Below, one piece after another: positions 52,286-63,180 of a DNA stretch of 64,000 nt (positions within the stretch are counted from its first letter, which is position 1; each line of letters begins with the position of its first letter). The DNA lies in assembly GCF_964204645.1 (NCBI RefSeq), contig NC_134026.1:7761450-7825449 (forward strand), in the 5' to 3' direction. The notes beneath the pieces were generated by a model, which made no database searches, had not been told where the DNA came from, and saw nothing but the letters and a program-made list of their open reading frames with translations. A program made the translations under genes and the position numbers. Source of the stretch: Tubulanus polymorphus (Eukaryota > Nemertea > Palaeonemertea > Tubulaniformes > Tubulanidae).

Positions 52286-53476
52286 AAACAAGAAAATTAA
52301 TTTTAGAAAATTATTTGACGCCTGCGAAAAAAATGTAGAATTTCTGGGCTAAGCTAATGTGGAATTGCAAATTTGAAATCGAAGTTTTAAGAAATTTGGG
52401 GAATGATGAGATTTGGCGATTGGGTAGATGATACAGGTCTTCGACTCTAGTAGTGGTTTAAATTTTTTTATTGAAAATTCTAGATAATTGATCGCGAACT
52501 TGCGACCGACTTCATTTACTTATGCCTCTAAGCTGGTCTGCAACTTCATTGCCTCCATGGTTGAAGAAAGAGCTCTTCTGATGTCTGCTTCATCATGACT
52601 TCGAGCATATCCTGTGGCCTAGCCAGCCGGCCCGGTCCCGGGCCACGGGTTTGGCTGTCACTCGATATCCTAGAGTCTTGAGTCTGGGTGGGTTGACATT
52701 GTAGTAGACATTGTCATTTAAAATAACATGCTTATGTTGTTCTGTATGAATTACCCGTGTGTCATGTATGTTGTAATAATTTATTCTAAAATTTGTATTT
52801 ATTGAATTTGGGAATTTTATCCCGGAATTTCAATGTAATAAGGATCAATAAAGAATTGAATTGAATTGTCACCTAATACACATGCCATCAGAGGACGCGG
52901 AGCCGTATATGACAGCTATACTATTATAAATCGCTAATCTCACGAAACCTGCATACTCCTAATATCAAACATATTTTCTAAAACGTTTGAATATTGAAAT
53001 TATATGTTTACACATTTTCATATTGACCGCTTGTAGCCGCTGATGAAATTCACGCCGGCCTACACACATCGTAGATAGCTTCGTCATTCCACCGGCATGC
53101 CCACGTCAGGGTCTGACTTTTATATCAGACTTCCAAATCGTGTATACATCCGCCATTTAACCGAATAATCCGATTTACTTATCATTTCTATTTATGCCTG
53201 CCGCTTCTGATATAATCATACATCCTTTACTATTACAATACGTCTTCTCATGATATTCAATGCAATATAACATTTCGACGTTCAAATATAGGTCATTATA
53301 TAATCACAGGAAGCCATCTACATCTATGTCAATAATATTTTGCCAGATAGCTTGTTTGTGTACACATAGACCTGTGACGTTTTGCACATCGATTTACGGC
53401 TGTCGGTGTAAAATGACGCTGAATGGTTAACATTGTTTAGGTTTCATAATGGTAACGTTTTATAAGGCGTCAAAAA
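52286..53476. mobile_element. 1.19-kb element inserted in BEL gag
   Basis: ACTT at 52,282-52,285 and again at 53,477-53,480 forms a 4-bp target duplication, and the gag frame is continuous if the insert and one ACTT are ignored. The inverted word TTTGACGCCT lies 25-35 bases inside the left end and within 15 bases of the right end. Near 52,560-52,867 on the plus strand is what looks like the 3' end of a non-LTR element, ending AATAAAG plus AATTG units. No transposase is visible. The class is uncertain: it may be a DNA element that acquired a retroelement end. Confidence 0.6.
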
Positions 53477-54295
53477 ACTTTTTACGAGTTCGTGCGGGCT
53501 ATCACTAGTATATTGGAGAAGAAGGTACAGCTGAGTACCGCTACTATTTGTCTTACTAGCTATGAGAGTTTCGAAGGCACGCATGAAGGCGAAATATTCA
53601 GTAATATCACCACGAAAAGTTGGCATATCTGGTTTAGGCAGTGTAAGACTCATAGTTGTTTCTCGTTGCATGGCTGCTGTATTCTCCATGTGCTGAATAA
53701 GCTTATTTAACGCTGCACTGTCATTTGGTGTACTACTATGCTGTGGTGCGCTGTACTGTCGATCATGCGATTCAATAATAGGAGTAGACAGTAGAGGAAT
53801 CTCCTGATGGGTAGGGGCGTTCGTCTGTGGGGGCATCCACACTTGAGCATCAGGGCGTAACAGAGACCCCTGTGTACATATATTCGAATTACCGTTCAAG
53901 TACGCTTCGTCGTATACGTTCTGTTTGGCGATAGCTTCTGCCAGCTCAGCCTCAACTTCTAACATGGACATTCTGCAATCCAAATCTAACTTCTCCTGTT
54001 TAAATTTGATTTCTGCATTTAAACGTTGTTTATCAATAGCTAGTTGTTCCTTCATCTTCTGCATCTTTGCTTCTAAGCCGCGTCGTGAAGCAGCAGCATC
54101 GATACGACGAGAAACTAGATCGCTGCGTGTAGTACTACTAGTTTGACTAGCAGAGTCATCTGGCTGAATTTCATTAATAACTGGGGACATCGGCTGTGTT
54201 TTGTCCTCTTTCGGGGGGTACGGAATAGTTTCTTGCATATCATCCAACTGACCTTGTCCTTGACCTTGTATCTCTTCATTTTCATTCTGTAACAT
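53477..54295 (-). pseudogene. BEL/Pao gag N-terminal part
   Basis: The ATG at 54,293-54,295 starts an acidic Gln/Glu-rich segment, then a charged helical region (about residues 60-130) likely to form a coiled coil, then the start of the DUF1759 gag domain (LPKPDMPTFRGDITEYFAFM, about residue 218 on). Gag would form the virus-like particle that packages element RNA. The frame is interrupted after about 272 codons by the 1.19-kb insertion. Confidence 0.85.
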
Positions 54296-54362
54296 TTTTC
54301 ATGTCGTTTTTGAGGTACTCATCGTTACTTGTCTTAATTCTTACTTGTAGCCGTGTTTAAAC

Positions 54363-55916
54363 TGTGATGATGATGCGGTCCGGACATTTTTATGTTTACA
54401 AATTTACAAAGCAAAATTGTTGCGTTCAGCTGTAATTAATCCGTTCTACCCGCGGCAGTCGAACATACAATTAAATTCAACAAATTTATTGCACTCAAGT
54501 ACGGCTCTGCATTTGCTAAATTAGCAAAATAAAATCGATACGTAAGCGGGAACCAATCGGCCTCATTGCACCAGAACGCACCAGCTTGCACGAAATTTTC
54601 AAAAAATTTCTGGGGAGGACATAGTCAGTAACCTGTCTGTGGTTTAGTTTCACAATCGGATATTTTCACAAACCACAGTCAGGAATGGGAAGGTCATTTT
54701 TGTATGAAATCTTCGTCAGCCAATTTGACTGACGAGTAATTTGCCTGGCATTTCATTGTCTCTTAAGATATCCGTCTAATTTTTGTTGTAATCGATGCAC
54801 AACAGATTCGTAGTTTGTCTGATACCTATAACACCTCACCTGACGATCTTAATCCATGTGCAAATCGGCCGTGAAGTGAGAGTAAATTTCCGTCGGGTCA
54901 ACAGCTGCCATTTTGAAAATTACTGGAGGTGCTGGCACCTGTGGACTGAGGCCAGGACAACAGCACAAACTAACAAACCGAAACGACGAAATTGAAAAAA
55001 ATTAAGAAATCAACATTTATTCACATTTTTCTTTTACCAGAATTTATTATTTCATTATTTATTATGGAAAACACGAAGATTTGAAATATAAGTTGGAAAA
55101 CCATCAAAGATAAAAATTGTCGTTTCGTCTTGGAAGTTTTATATAAATCCTTGTAGGTCCCCTTGTCTTATCATGCCACATGTGCAATACAGAGAAATGG
55201 TGGCCAATGGCGAAATTGGTGGAGAAATTAATTAATTTCTCAAAATAATGTTGATTAACCACTCGAAACATACATAAAATTGAATTATTTCGAAAGGTAC
55301 CTGTGTTAGTTTGTGAATTAAGCCATTAATTGTGGACTGAAGTGAATATATTTTTGAAGTGTTACTTTTTTCAACCGTGTTTTGGTCCTTGTCATCCCTA
55401 ACGTTGGTATAAGCCCATCCGATTATAAAAAAGCTTACCACCAACGATTATAGGTAACTAACTAGGGAGGACACAGACCCTGCCTTCCTGCCTATTCCTA
55501 AAAAAGGAGCCAAATCGCCTAACAAACGGGTTTGAATCAAGAAAAGGTGGCTACCTGGTTTGCGAGAGGGGTCTGTTGGGCAGGAATAAATAAATATATA
55601 AGTGTAAATAAATAAATATATAAATAAACTAAGCGGATGTTGGACCCAGTAATTACTGTAAACTTTGGACGTTGAACAAAGATTGAAAGCTTCGTTATAA
55701 ACGCTCTTGGCTCTTTATTCATCTGACAAACGAAACAGCATTCATAATAACCAGTGTTGCAGTACAGTACATTTACAATGTTGACTCGGAGCGAGAGAGC
55801 AGAGGTTTAAACACGTTAAGCTTTATATCTTTAGAACACTGAACACAGAAACTTATCCCACCCTATTTCTCTTATCTCTCTATAGGTGGCAGCACCTCCC
55901 GGTATCGTATTTTACA
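54363..55916 (-). repeat. 5' LTR of the BEL element, split by an 843-bp insertion
   Basis: The LTR parts are 54,363-54,621 and 55,474-55,916. Differences from the other LTR are a few single-base changes and small gaps. It contains the same terminal segment that forms the PITHD1 start region at 42,306-42,330. Gene-free sequence at 54,296-54,362 between gag and the LTR should hold the tRNA primer site, which I cannot identify. Confidence 0.9.
54622..55464. mobile_element. 843-bp non-autonomous DNA element with 9-bp target duplication
   Basis: GGGAGGACA occurs immediately before (54,613-54,621) and after (55,465-55,473) the insert, and the LTR is continuous without it. The ends read inward as TAGTCAGTAACCT and TAGTTAGTTACCT, short imperfect inverted repeats. 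An 8-10-bp duplication suggests a Mutator-like, P or hAT-type transposase source. No coding region is recognisable. Confidence 0.75.
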
Positions 55917-56043
55917 ATTACTGCTGCTGATTCAGTGGTCCTGATGATGTACAGGGGAGTTGCGGGTTCGAAGCCAATCTACTGATTCAGAATGATTGGG
56001 AGATATCGGGATTTCTAACGTAATCTCCTAGTACAACCCTGTA

Positions 56044-56209
56044 CAAATGTTTCCCGATTTACCGCCATCGTAAAAGTTGAGTAACTTGATCTTTAATAAT
56101 ATTACGATACGCCACCATAAAACGATACCGATGACCTGGTTCATCGATCCGATGACCACCTCACTTTGTTGCAACTAGTCTAAGGGACGGTAAATCGGGG
56201 TTTTTCCTG
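56044..56209. mobile_element. Tc1/mariner-type MITE
   Basis: The ends read inward with CCCGATTTACCGCC and CCCCGATTTACCGTCC, and TA flanks at 56,042-56,043 and 56,210-56,211. No coding capacity. Confidence 0.6.
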
Positions 56210-56829
56210 TACATTTTAGATACGAATGTTCAGTTTCCCATGAAATCCAGGCGGTAGGCGAGGCGGTGAATCGGGGGGTTACGTGCGTTAAATCGAGGTA
56301 TGACTGTAGATGGCGATCACGTTAGCAATATAGCCCCACCAGTAAGTTACGGTAAGGTACGATTTCATTAGATGGCACAACGAATTGAATTAACGGTAAA
56401 AGATAAAAGGAAGGAAAACAGATCCATTGCGATATAAAATAGCTGACCATTATTTTCCATACGATGGAATAAGACAGTGATTAAAGGCAGTCGTTGTACA
56501 GTCGTGCCTATTTACGAATCGATCTGCCAGCGATTGGTATCGTAGTATGAACAATAAATGTTGCATGCGATATGGTTCCAATTCTAGCCTACGATGTTTT
56601 CGTGATGATGTGCCCGATGTTTATTATGTAAAAGGTTTTTAATTGTAAAAGGATGTTTTTTTTCAGATTTGTTTCTATTCATCACATCAATATACATCGT
56701 AGCCTACTGAGCAGATAATATGTTAGTTATTTGAGTGATGACTCGACATAAACCCCTATTCACCGCCAAATGAGGAATCCCCAAGGGTGGCGTAAAATCG
56801 AGGTACATGTATGACTGCATTTGAACTTA

Positions 56830-56963
56830 CTCACTGACTCTTCTTCAGCGCTGCAATCACACTACTCGCCATCTGGTGAATTTCTATGCAACTACAGTTT
56901 AATGATGGTTATATCCACCAGATGGCGAGTGTGATTTTAACGGATTAAAGAAGAGTCAGTGAG
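56830..56963. mobile_element. 134-bp foldback element
   Basis: Arms of about 48 bases (56,830-56,877 and 56,916-56,963) pair over CTCACTGACTCTTCTT, ATCACACT and CGCCATCTGGTG, with a 38-base AT-rich loop. The near-perfect outer arms suggest a young foldback or snapback element. No obvious target duplication. Confidence 0.75.
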
Positions 56964-57165
56964 ACAAGTAAGAGCTGTCTAGTCAGTTCAGCAAAATTCC
57001 AATAGATGGCGATCATGGCATCATTGATAAATTAGGCGAATGTCGGGGTTCGAGCCCAGAAATTACTGCTTCTGATTTCAGTATAGAAGATGAACAGGAG
57101 GTACCCCGGGTTCGATCCGTAAGTAGACATATTCTGGATTGTTTTTCGAAAAATTGATAAGATAA

Positions 57166-57621
57166 GGGGCCGTGCATAAAGTACGTACGCTTGACTTCCG
57201 GGTATTTTAACCCCCCTCCCCCTTGTACGCTCATTGTACGTTTTTTTATAACCCCCCCCTTGCGTACATACTTTTAGGGGTAACCCCCCCCCCCCCCAGT
57301 AAAACAGAATTTTCAGGAATAATGGTTTAAAGAAGGCAAAATCCACCCTGATTCAACAGAGTTCCTGCTGACGTTGATCAACGATCTTCCATGGCGACGA
57401 AATGAAAGACTGAAAGTGGGGAATTCCCGAGATCCAAATATAATATATTGAATGCAACAAACCCAGGGAGACCGGTTTCGCAATTAAGGCAGTGTTTGCT
57501 CCCCCTTGGAAAGTATGTACGTTTTTAGCTGACCCCTCCACTCCCTCTGTACGCTTTTGTACGGATTTTAAGAACCCCTCCCCCCACCCCCTACGGACGT
57601 ACGTACTTTATGCACGGCCCC
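57166..57621. mobile_element. GGGGCC-ended MITE, copy 2
   Basis: Same terminal repeats as the copy at 51,037, in opposite orientation, with a TAA target duplication (57,063-type position: 57,163-57,165 and 57,622-57,624). Length 456 bp. The interior has poly(C) stretches and the same central words (AATATATTGAATGCAAC) as copy 1 but lacks its extra segment. Confidence 0.85.
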
Positions 57622-57624
57622 TAA

Positions 57625-58385
57625 CGCACACAAGACAGCAACATTTGTCTTTTTATTCCGCATTGTTTTAGAAACTTGTTAATTGCTCATTTATTTTAGT
57701 AAGGCATTTAAATCTAAAACGTATCGCTAGCCATCATAAAATTCTTTTAAAATTTTCTCATGTATAATTCGTTGACGTAAAGCATCGAATTGGAATCCTC
57801 GCATGCCAGGGTAAGAATGATAACTTCACATGCGGGGTATGAAACATCGCGTGGACTAAATGTACAATTTCATGTGCCGAACACCAGGATTCGCAGTTTC
57901 ACAGACACGATCAACTTTTTAACTGTAGGGGATGACTGCACAAGGCGGTTGACTGATGACATCCCACACATCAGTTAGATTCCGTATCAACGCGTATACT
58001 TATTGTATTTTCTTAATTGTTTCGAGGACATCTTTACGCATCTTTTATCTAATCAATTATTCCACAAAAATTAATCATCATTATATCTTATATACTATTT
58101 CATCATATACTAGCAGGAAACTCGTCTTTGTCGGAAATATCGAAATATGGTTAGTTTTGGATACATTGTATCGAGGAATATAATTTTATGATCTTAATAT
58201 TATGGAAAATAAAGGAGCGACATAGCTACTGTCAGATAGATTCTATTATCCATTTTTTCAACTAGCTAAGCGCCACACAGGGCAGGATAAAAAATTTAAC
58301 AATTCCTTAATCATTTCTTCAGGGCAAATTTTCCTGTTTAAGACGCTTCGAGTTGTATGGAGCGAAACAAATTTGTAATAAATGG
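57625..58385. other. 3' flank of the first GPCR gene
   Basis: The duplication shared with the second receptor begins near 57,926. Earlier sequence shows no gene. AT-rich sequence at 58,100-58,385 probably includes the receptor 3' UTR. Confidence 0.45.
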
Positions 58386-59333
58386 TTATTTTACTGAATT
58401 TCTACAGCGGATTTTCATACAGAAATATTCACGAATTTCTCGTCCCAGTAAAAGATATATGTAGAAATTTACCATGTAGTTGCAAACATGGAATTGTGTG
58501 AAAATGTCATATAGAAAATATTTTTGTTCCGATGAGATTGGTAAAAATACAGTAATAGTGGATGGAAGTGTAAATATTGCAAATGCTAGTGAAACTGTTA
58601 CGAGCATTATTGTTGTACGTTTCGATTTTGTAGTTTTCTGATCAGATGAAACCATTTTTGAACCTCTGAATAATTGAACTATTATAACAGCATTTGAAAT
58701 TATAATAAATGTTAACGGTAGAATGTACGCGTAGATAACAAATGTGGAGAAATATGTTATTTGGTCGATTAATCTATTGTAACATCCGAACGTTGGATCC
58801 TTAAAATAGATCGAAAAAGTTGGTAGAAGATTTAGAACCAATGCATTCACTGCGGTAATTATCAACATAGCAAATCTAGAGAAACTCGGTGTACATACCA
58901 AACGAGATGTGAACGGGAAGAGCACAACTGCAGCACGTTCCAGGGATATTGCTACTATTAACCACGAACTATTGGCAAATGCAAGTGCCAATACAAATTC
59001 ATATATTTGACAACTGATCACTGAATTTATGATAAATATAGGACCATATTTTACATGAAAGAGAACAAACTGTGAAACAGGTATTAGTGTATAATTGAGA
59101 CAGTTCAAGGAATCGCAGACCGACAAAACGATAAGATAGTTAGCGTAAGATAAACTGCGGAATCTGCGGCTCATCATTATCAGGAAAGTAGCTGAATTCC
59201 CGAAGGCCCCGAACAGAAACAAGACAGGCAGAACGACCAATGACACTGTTAGATGGGTTCCAGATCTGTCCACCACAGACATGAGAACGATGTAACTGTA
59301 CGTTCGACTGGTTTGAATCTGAGTTAAATTCAT
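58386..59333 (-). CDS. Rhodopsin-class G protein-coupled receptor, copy 1
   Basis: An intronless 315-residue seven-transmembrane receptor; ligand unknown, with a layout like invertebrate neuropeptide-type or lineage-expanded orphan receptors. N2 lies in an N-glycosylation sequon. Class A landmarks are GN in TM1 (N46), D74 in TM2 (LSVCD), C108 at the top of TM3 with partner C184 in loop 2, P206 in TM5 and P257 in TM6. Departures from the class: the TM3 motif is ERA (132-134) instead of DRY, TM4 lacks the usual Trp, TM6 lacks CWxP (FTLP) and TM7 has NFYIY (289-293) instead of NPxxY. TM7 runs straight into LLLGREIREYF. The ATG is the first in frame. A short tandem repeat lies just upstream. Confidence 0.9.
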   Translation of the reverse strand: MNLTQIQTSRTYSYIVLMSVVDRSGTHLTVSLVVLPVLFLFGAFGNSATFLIMMSRRFRSLSYANYLIVLSVCDSLNCLNYTLIPVSQFVLFHVKYGPIFIINSVISCQIYEFVLALAFANSSWLIVAISLERAAVVLFPFTSRLVCTPSFSRFAMLIITAVNALVLNLLPTFSIYFKDPTFGCYNRLIDQITYFSTFVIYAYILPLTFIIISNAVIIVQLFRGSKMVSSDQKTTKSKRTTIMLVTVSLAFAIFTLPSTITVFLPISSEQKYFLYDIFTQFHVCNYMVNFYIYLLLGREIREYFCMKIRCRNSVK

Positions 59334-59344
59334 GATGCATCAGT

Positions 59345-59440
59345 GTGTAATGACTGTCTGGAAGTGTGCTGACTGTCTGAGAGTGTGCTGACTGTCTGAG
59401 TGTGCTGACTGTCTGAGGGTGTGCTGACTGTCAGAGAATG
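59345..59440 (-). repeat. Short tandem repeat upstream of GPCR copy 1
   Basis: Four to five imperfect units of 16-21 bp built on TGTGCTGACTGTCTGAG. The duplicate receptor has a shorter version at 63,066-63,120, so unit number changed after duplication. It lies in the likely 5' UTR or promoter. Confidence 0.8.
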
Positions 59441-59779
59441 TTCTGGCACTGACCGTGTCTTCTCGTGTATTGGAAAATTGATTCAACTTTCGTACGAAGA
59501 TATTACGAAAGGCTTTATTACTGTTAAAATTCATTTGTATTAGAATTTTTGTTTATAGCGCATGAAAGAAAGTTTATTATTGCATAACATGTTCATTTAA
59601 CTAAATTGAATATAAATATTTGTTGAACAAGAATTCATTGTAAATGGTAAAATATCTTAACAGGTTGGGAGATATCAGTTCTGTACAGGGAAAACAGTTC
59701 ATTATCTAGCCTCATGAACAGTAGCCAGGAGTTCTCAAAAGGAGTTCATTAAAGTGTAGATTCAAACCAGGCACCTTCT

Positions 59780-60419
59780 GGGGCCGGTGGCTCAAAGGTT
59801 GGTTAAGATAACCAGTGGATAGGTTTTTACTACCAGTTAAGAACTTATCCACCGGTTAGTTAACCACTAGTTAAATTCAGTTGCTCCAAACCTCGGTTAG
59901 GCCGCGGTTTGCTAACCGGTGGTTAAAGTTCCTTAACCAGTGGTTAAATCATTTATCCACTGGTTAGCCTCTTTTTCATTTGCCCAGCCTCACTCTGAAA
60001 TTGGTCCCTCATATCATCAAAATGGAGTCTGTTTTGATTAATAATGGCAAGAAAATTTAAAAAGCCAATTTTACAGAAAAATATTGCAATGCTTGGTTGA
60101 AATGTTATATTCTAGCGTGACTTCTACATCTGTGGCTCCTCGCGTAAAAGTTGATCAGCTATAAAGTTTATTCCATCTCTTTCAAAACGCAATCTTTCTC
60201 TTAAACATTCATCCGCAAATTGATTTAGATGCTCGAATCACTGTAGATTTACTCTGTTGTAGCCGAATGCAGGCAGTAAAAAACTACGCTGGCCATTTAA
60301 CCACTGATTAAGAACTTAACATAGTCCCATGGGTCGTTTAACTTTAAACAATGGTTAGGGTAAATTTTTGAGCAACCCGATCAAACCGACGGTTAACCAA
60401 CCTTTGACCAACCGGCCCC
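59780..60419. mobile_element. hAT-like MITE, 640 bp
   Basis: The ends read inward as GGGGCCGGTGGCTCAAAGG and GGGGCCGGTTGGTCAAAGG, each followed by TTGGTTAA, giving about 27-bp inverted repeats; with flanking bases the right end becomes CAGGGGCC, as in many hAT elements. Subterminal regions hold about ten TAACCA/TGGTTA words, which in hAT elements are transposase-binding repeats. I see no 8-bp target duplication. No coding capacity. Confidence 0.7.
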
Positions 60420-61417
60420 TGCATGCTAACTAGCGTGCACAGTAACCATTATTACATTTGCTAAAATGTTGGCTATAAGATAACTATCGGGTAAATGCGG
60501 TGGTAACAATGGACTTAGATTGTCACTAGGTTGATCAACTTTTTGAGCAACTGCAGCTCCGAACATAAATGACCGACAAAGATTTGAAGATTGTGTCGGT
60601 GAAGTCTAATGAAAACATGACATTATTCTGTAAAATGATGTTTTGTCGGAATGTAGGAAAAATGGCCGAGGTATTCACCTATGGGAAATAAATGGCCAAG
60701 GAAATTCATGAGATGAAACTAACTACTGGCCAAGTCCAATACGCAGCATTATAGTGCAGAGCTCAGACCACTATTCCAAAATCTTGTATATCCTTTAGTA
60801 AAAACAAGAAATTCGAGATTTTAGTTCATATCTAAGCGCATAGATTCAGGGGGAATCCTGCTTACGGCTCATAGGCCAGCATCTTAGCTACGCATTGAAG
60901 TGGTTTTCGCCCCACAAACCCAACCTAACTTTTGAAATAATCAACAAACCTTTAGAAAGGAGGGATTTCCCAGTACAGCTATGCCACTACATATCGAAGG
61001 TTATCCCCCACTGTGTTTGGTACCCGCTCGAAGTAAAAAAAGTCCAGGGAATCCCTTATTTCACCATCAATCCGTCTCTCAGGACCAATGGATTTCATAC
61101 ATATAACCGGAATTCGTTACCCATCCCATTTGCAGAATTATGGCACCATTTATGGGGACCTCTTCTACATTCTAGGTACTATTTTTGGGGTCCGGCCTTA
61201 CGTATCTTCAATCTACTAACCTAATTGTGGTCTTATACCTGTCATGTGTAGAGTTACTTTTGGAAATATGAAACAGTAGTAATATGGAATTAAAAGAAGT
61301 TCCACGAAAATGGATCCTTGATTGGGGATCCATATTCTACAGCTGATGACATGCGAGACCTTATATACCAGGGTGGTGACTACAGGACGGTTTACAATAG
61401 ACATCCTACACAACAGT
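60420..61417. other. Spacer between the duplicated receptor genes
   Basis: No recognised gene. A 109-residue open frame at 60,895-61,224 lacks an ATG start and resembles no protein I know. Confidence 0.45.
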
Positions 61418-61712
61418 TAGGGGATGACTGCACAAGGCGGTTGACTGATGACATCCTACACATCAGTTAGATTCCGTCTCAACGCTTATACTTATTGCAT
61501 TGTTTTATTATACACTGTTTTATCATATACTAGCAGGAAACTCGTCTGTCGGAAATATCGAAATATTGTTAGTTTTGGATACATTGTATCGAGGAATATA
61601 ATTTTATGATCTAAATATTTTGGAAAATAAAGGAGAGACATAGCAACTGTTAGATTCTATTATCCATTTTTTTAAACACCCTCAACTCGCTAAGCGCCAC
61701 ACACAGGGCATT

Positions 61713-61985
61713 ATAAGCGGGTTCGGTGTTTCTTTTTCCCCAATGGGGAAGAGACCAGAGAAGAACCTTCGACCAAGAAACTCTGTCGCCATCAGGGTTT
61801 GAACCTAGGTTTTGAACCTTCTTTTATCCATCATTCCGACAATACGAGAAGATAATCAGATGGAATGCAGAGTCGGATGTACTAAGCGTACCGAAAACGA
61901 AGACACACGCCGGGCTGGTTCTTTTATTTTACTGCGACCTTGCACAGAACACATCAACTTGACACGGGAATTGGACATTTCCAGT
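61713..61985. other. Extra segment in duplication copy 2
   Basis: This sequence has no counterpart at the matching place (near 58,285) in copy 1. It contains GGGAAGAGACCAGAGAAGAA and GTTTGAACC-type words. I see neither terminal inverted repeats nor a target duplication, so an indel of unknown origin is the most that can be said. Confidence 0.5.
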
Positions 61986-62093
61986 TTCTTTGAAAAAAAT
62001 ATATAACAATTCCTTAATCATTTCTTAAGAGCAATTTTTTCTGGTTTAAGACGCTTCGAGTTGTATGGAGCGAAACAAATTTGTAATAAATGG

Positions 62094-63041
62094 TTATTTT
62101 ACTGAATTTCTACAGCGGATTTTCATACAGAAATATTCACGAATTTCTCGTCCCAGTAAAAGATATATGTAGAAATTTACCACGTAGTTGCAAACATGGA
62201 ATTGTGTGAAAATGTCATATAGAAAATATTTTTGTTCCGATGAGATTGGTAAAAATACAGTAATAGTGGATGTAAGTGTAAATATTGCAAATGCGAGTGA
62301 AACTGTTACGAGCATTATCGTTGTACGTTTCGATTTTGTAGTTTTCTGATCAGTTGAAACCATTTTTGAACCTCTGAATAACTGAACTATTATAACAGCA
62401 TTTGAAATTATTATCAATGTTAACGGTAAAATGTACGCGTAGATAACAAATATGGAGAAATATGTTATTTGGTCGATTAATCTATGGTTACATCCGAACG
62501 TTGGATCCTTAAAATAGATCGAAAAAGTTGGTAGAAGATTTAGAACCAGTACATTCACTGCGGTTATTATCAACATAGCAAATCTAGCAAATCTCGGTGT
62601 ACATATCAAACGAGATGTGAACGGGAAGAGCACAACTGCCGCACGTTCTAGGGATATTGCTACTATTAACCACGAACTATTCGCAAATGCAAGTGCCATT
62701 ACAAATTCATATATTTGACAACTGATCACTGAATTTATGATGAATATAGGACCATATTTTACATGCAAGAGAACAAACTGTGAAACAGGTATTAGTGTAT
62801 AATTGATACAGTTCAAGGAATCGCAAACCGACAAAACGATAAGATAGTTAGCATAAGATAAACTGCGGAATCTGCGGCTCATCATTATCAGGAAAGTAGC
62901 TGAATTCCCGAAGGCCCCGAACAGAAACAAGATAGGCAGATCGACCAATGACACTATTAGATAGATTCCAGATCTGTCCACCACAGACATGAGAACGATG
63001 TAACTGTAAGTTCGACTGGTTTGAATCTGAGTTAAATTCAT
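62094..63041 (-). CDS. Rhodopsin-class G protein-coupled receptor, copy 2
   Basis: The tandem duplicate of the receptor at 58,386, also intronless and 315 residues, with 19 substitutions (about 94% identity). It keeps N46, D74, C108, C184, ERA and the NFYIY TM7 motif. Two changes fall on sensitive sites: V34D places an acid in TM1, and P257T removes the TM6 proline found in copy 1. Others cluster around the extracellular N-terminus and loop 2 (T26I, H27Y, Y185N, N186H), where ligands often contact such receptors. The frame is fully open, so it is not an obvious pseudogene. The immediate flank is duplicated too, so the promoter was probably copied. Confidence 0.88.
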   Translation of the reverse strand: MNLTQIQTSRTYSYIVLMSVVDRSGIYLIVSLVDLPILFLFGAFGNSATFLIMMSRRFRSLSYANYLIVLSVCDSLNCINYTLIPVSQFVLLHVKYGPIFIINSVISCQIYEFVMALAFANSSWLIVAISLERAAVVLFPFTSRLICTPRFARFAMLIITAVNVLVLNLLPTFSIYFKDPTFGCNHRLIDQITYFSIFVIYAYILPLTLIIISNAVIIVQLFRGSKMVSTDQKTTKSKRTTIMLVTVSLAFAIFTLTSTITVFLPISSEQKYFLYDIFTQFHVCNYVVNFYIYLLLGREIREYFCMKIRCRNSVK

Positions 63042-63180
63042 GATGCACGAGGAACCTATGAGTGAGTACTGACTGTCTGAGAGTGTGCTAACTGTGGGAG
63101 AGTGTACTGACTGTCTGAAAATGTTCTGACACTGACCGTGTCTTCTCGCGCGTTGGAAAATTAATTTAACTTTAGTGCAA

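Larger units (their letters stand above)
42306..55916 (-). mobile_element. BEL/Pao LTR retrotransposon, decayed and nested
   Basis: Two LTRs of about 700-710 bp (once later insertions are removed), roughly 98% identical by eye, flank an internal region encoding gag, aspartic protease, reverse transcriptase, RNase H and integrase in BEL/Pao order. The LTRs start TGT and end ACA in element orientation. The coding region is broken by two insertions, frame changes and in-frame stops, so this copy is dead. Further insertions sit in each LTR. The 5-bp target duplication expected for BEL is absent (TCCAC beside one LTR, ATTAC beside the other). Confidence 0.9.
55917..57165. other. Intergenic DNA with decayed mariner-type MITEs
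   Basis: No gene. It holds the MITE at 56,044-56,209, mariner-like ends near 56,275-56,315 and 56,748-56,817 with CTCGATTTAACG/ACCTCGATTTTACG words, B-box-like repeat words at 55,930-55,990 and 57,040-57,110, and the foldback at 56,830-56,963. Confidence 0.55.
57926..59500. repeat. Segmental duplication, copy 1
   Basis: It matches 61,418-63,180 from TAGGGGATGACTGCACAAGG to the CACTGACCGTGTCTTCTCG word upstream of the receptor, including the whole GPCR gene. Coding sequences are offset by 3,708 bases. Confidence 0.9.
61418..63180. repeat. Segmental duplication, copy 2
   Basis: Matches 57,926-59,500. Relative to copy 1 it has about 270 extra bases at 61,713-61,985, ending just before a shared ACAATTCCTTAATCATTTCTT word; this extra piece is either an insertion here or a deletion in copy 1. 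Confidence 0.9.
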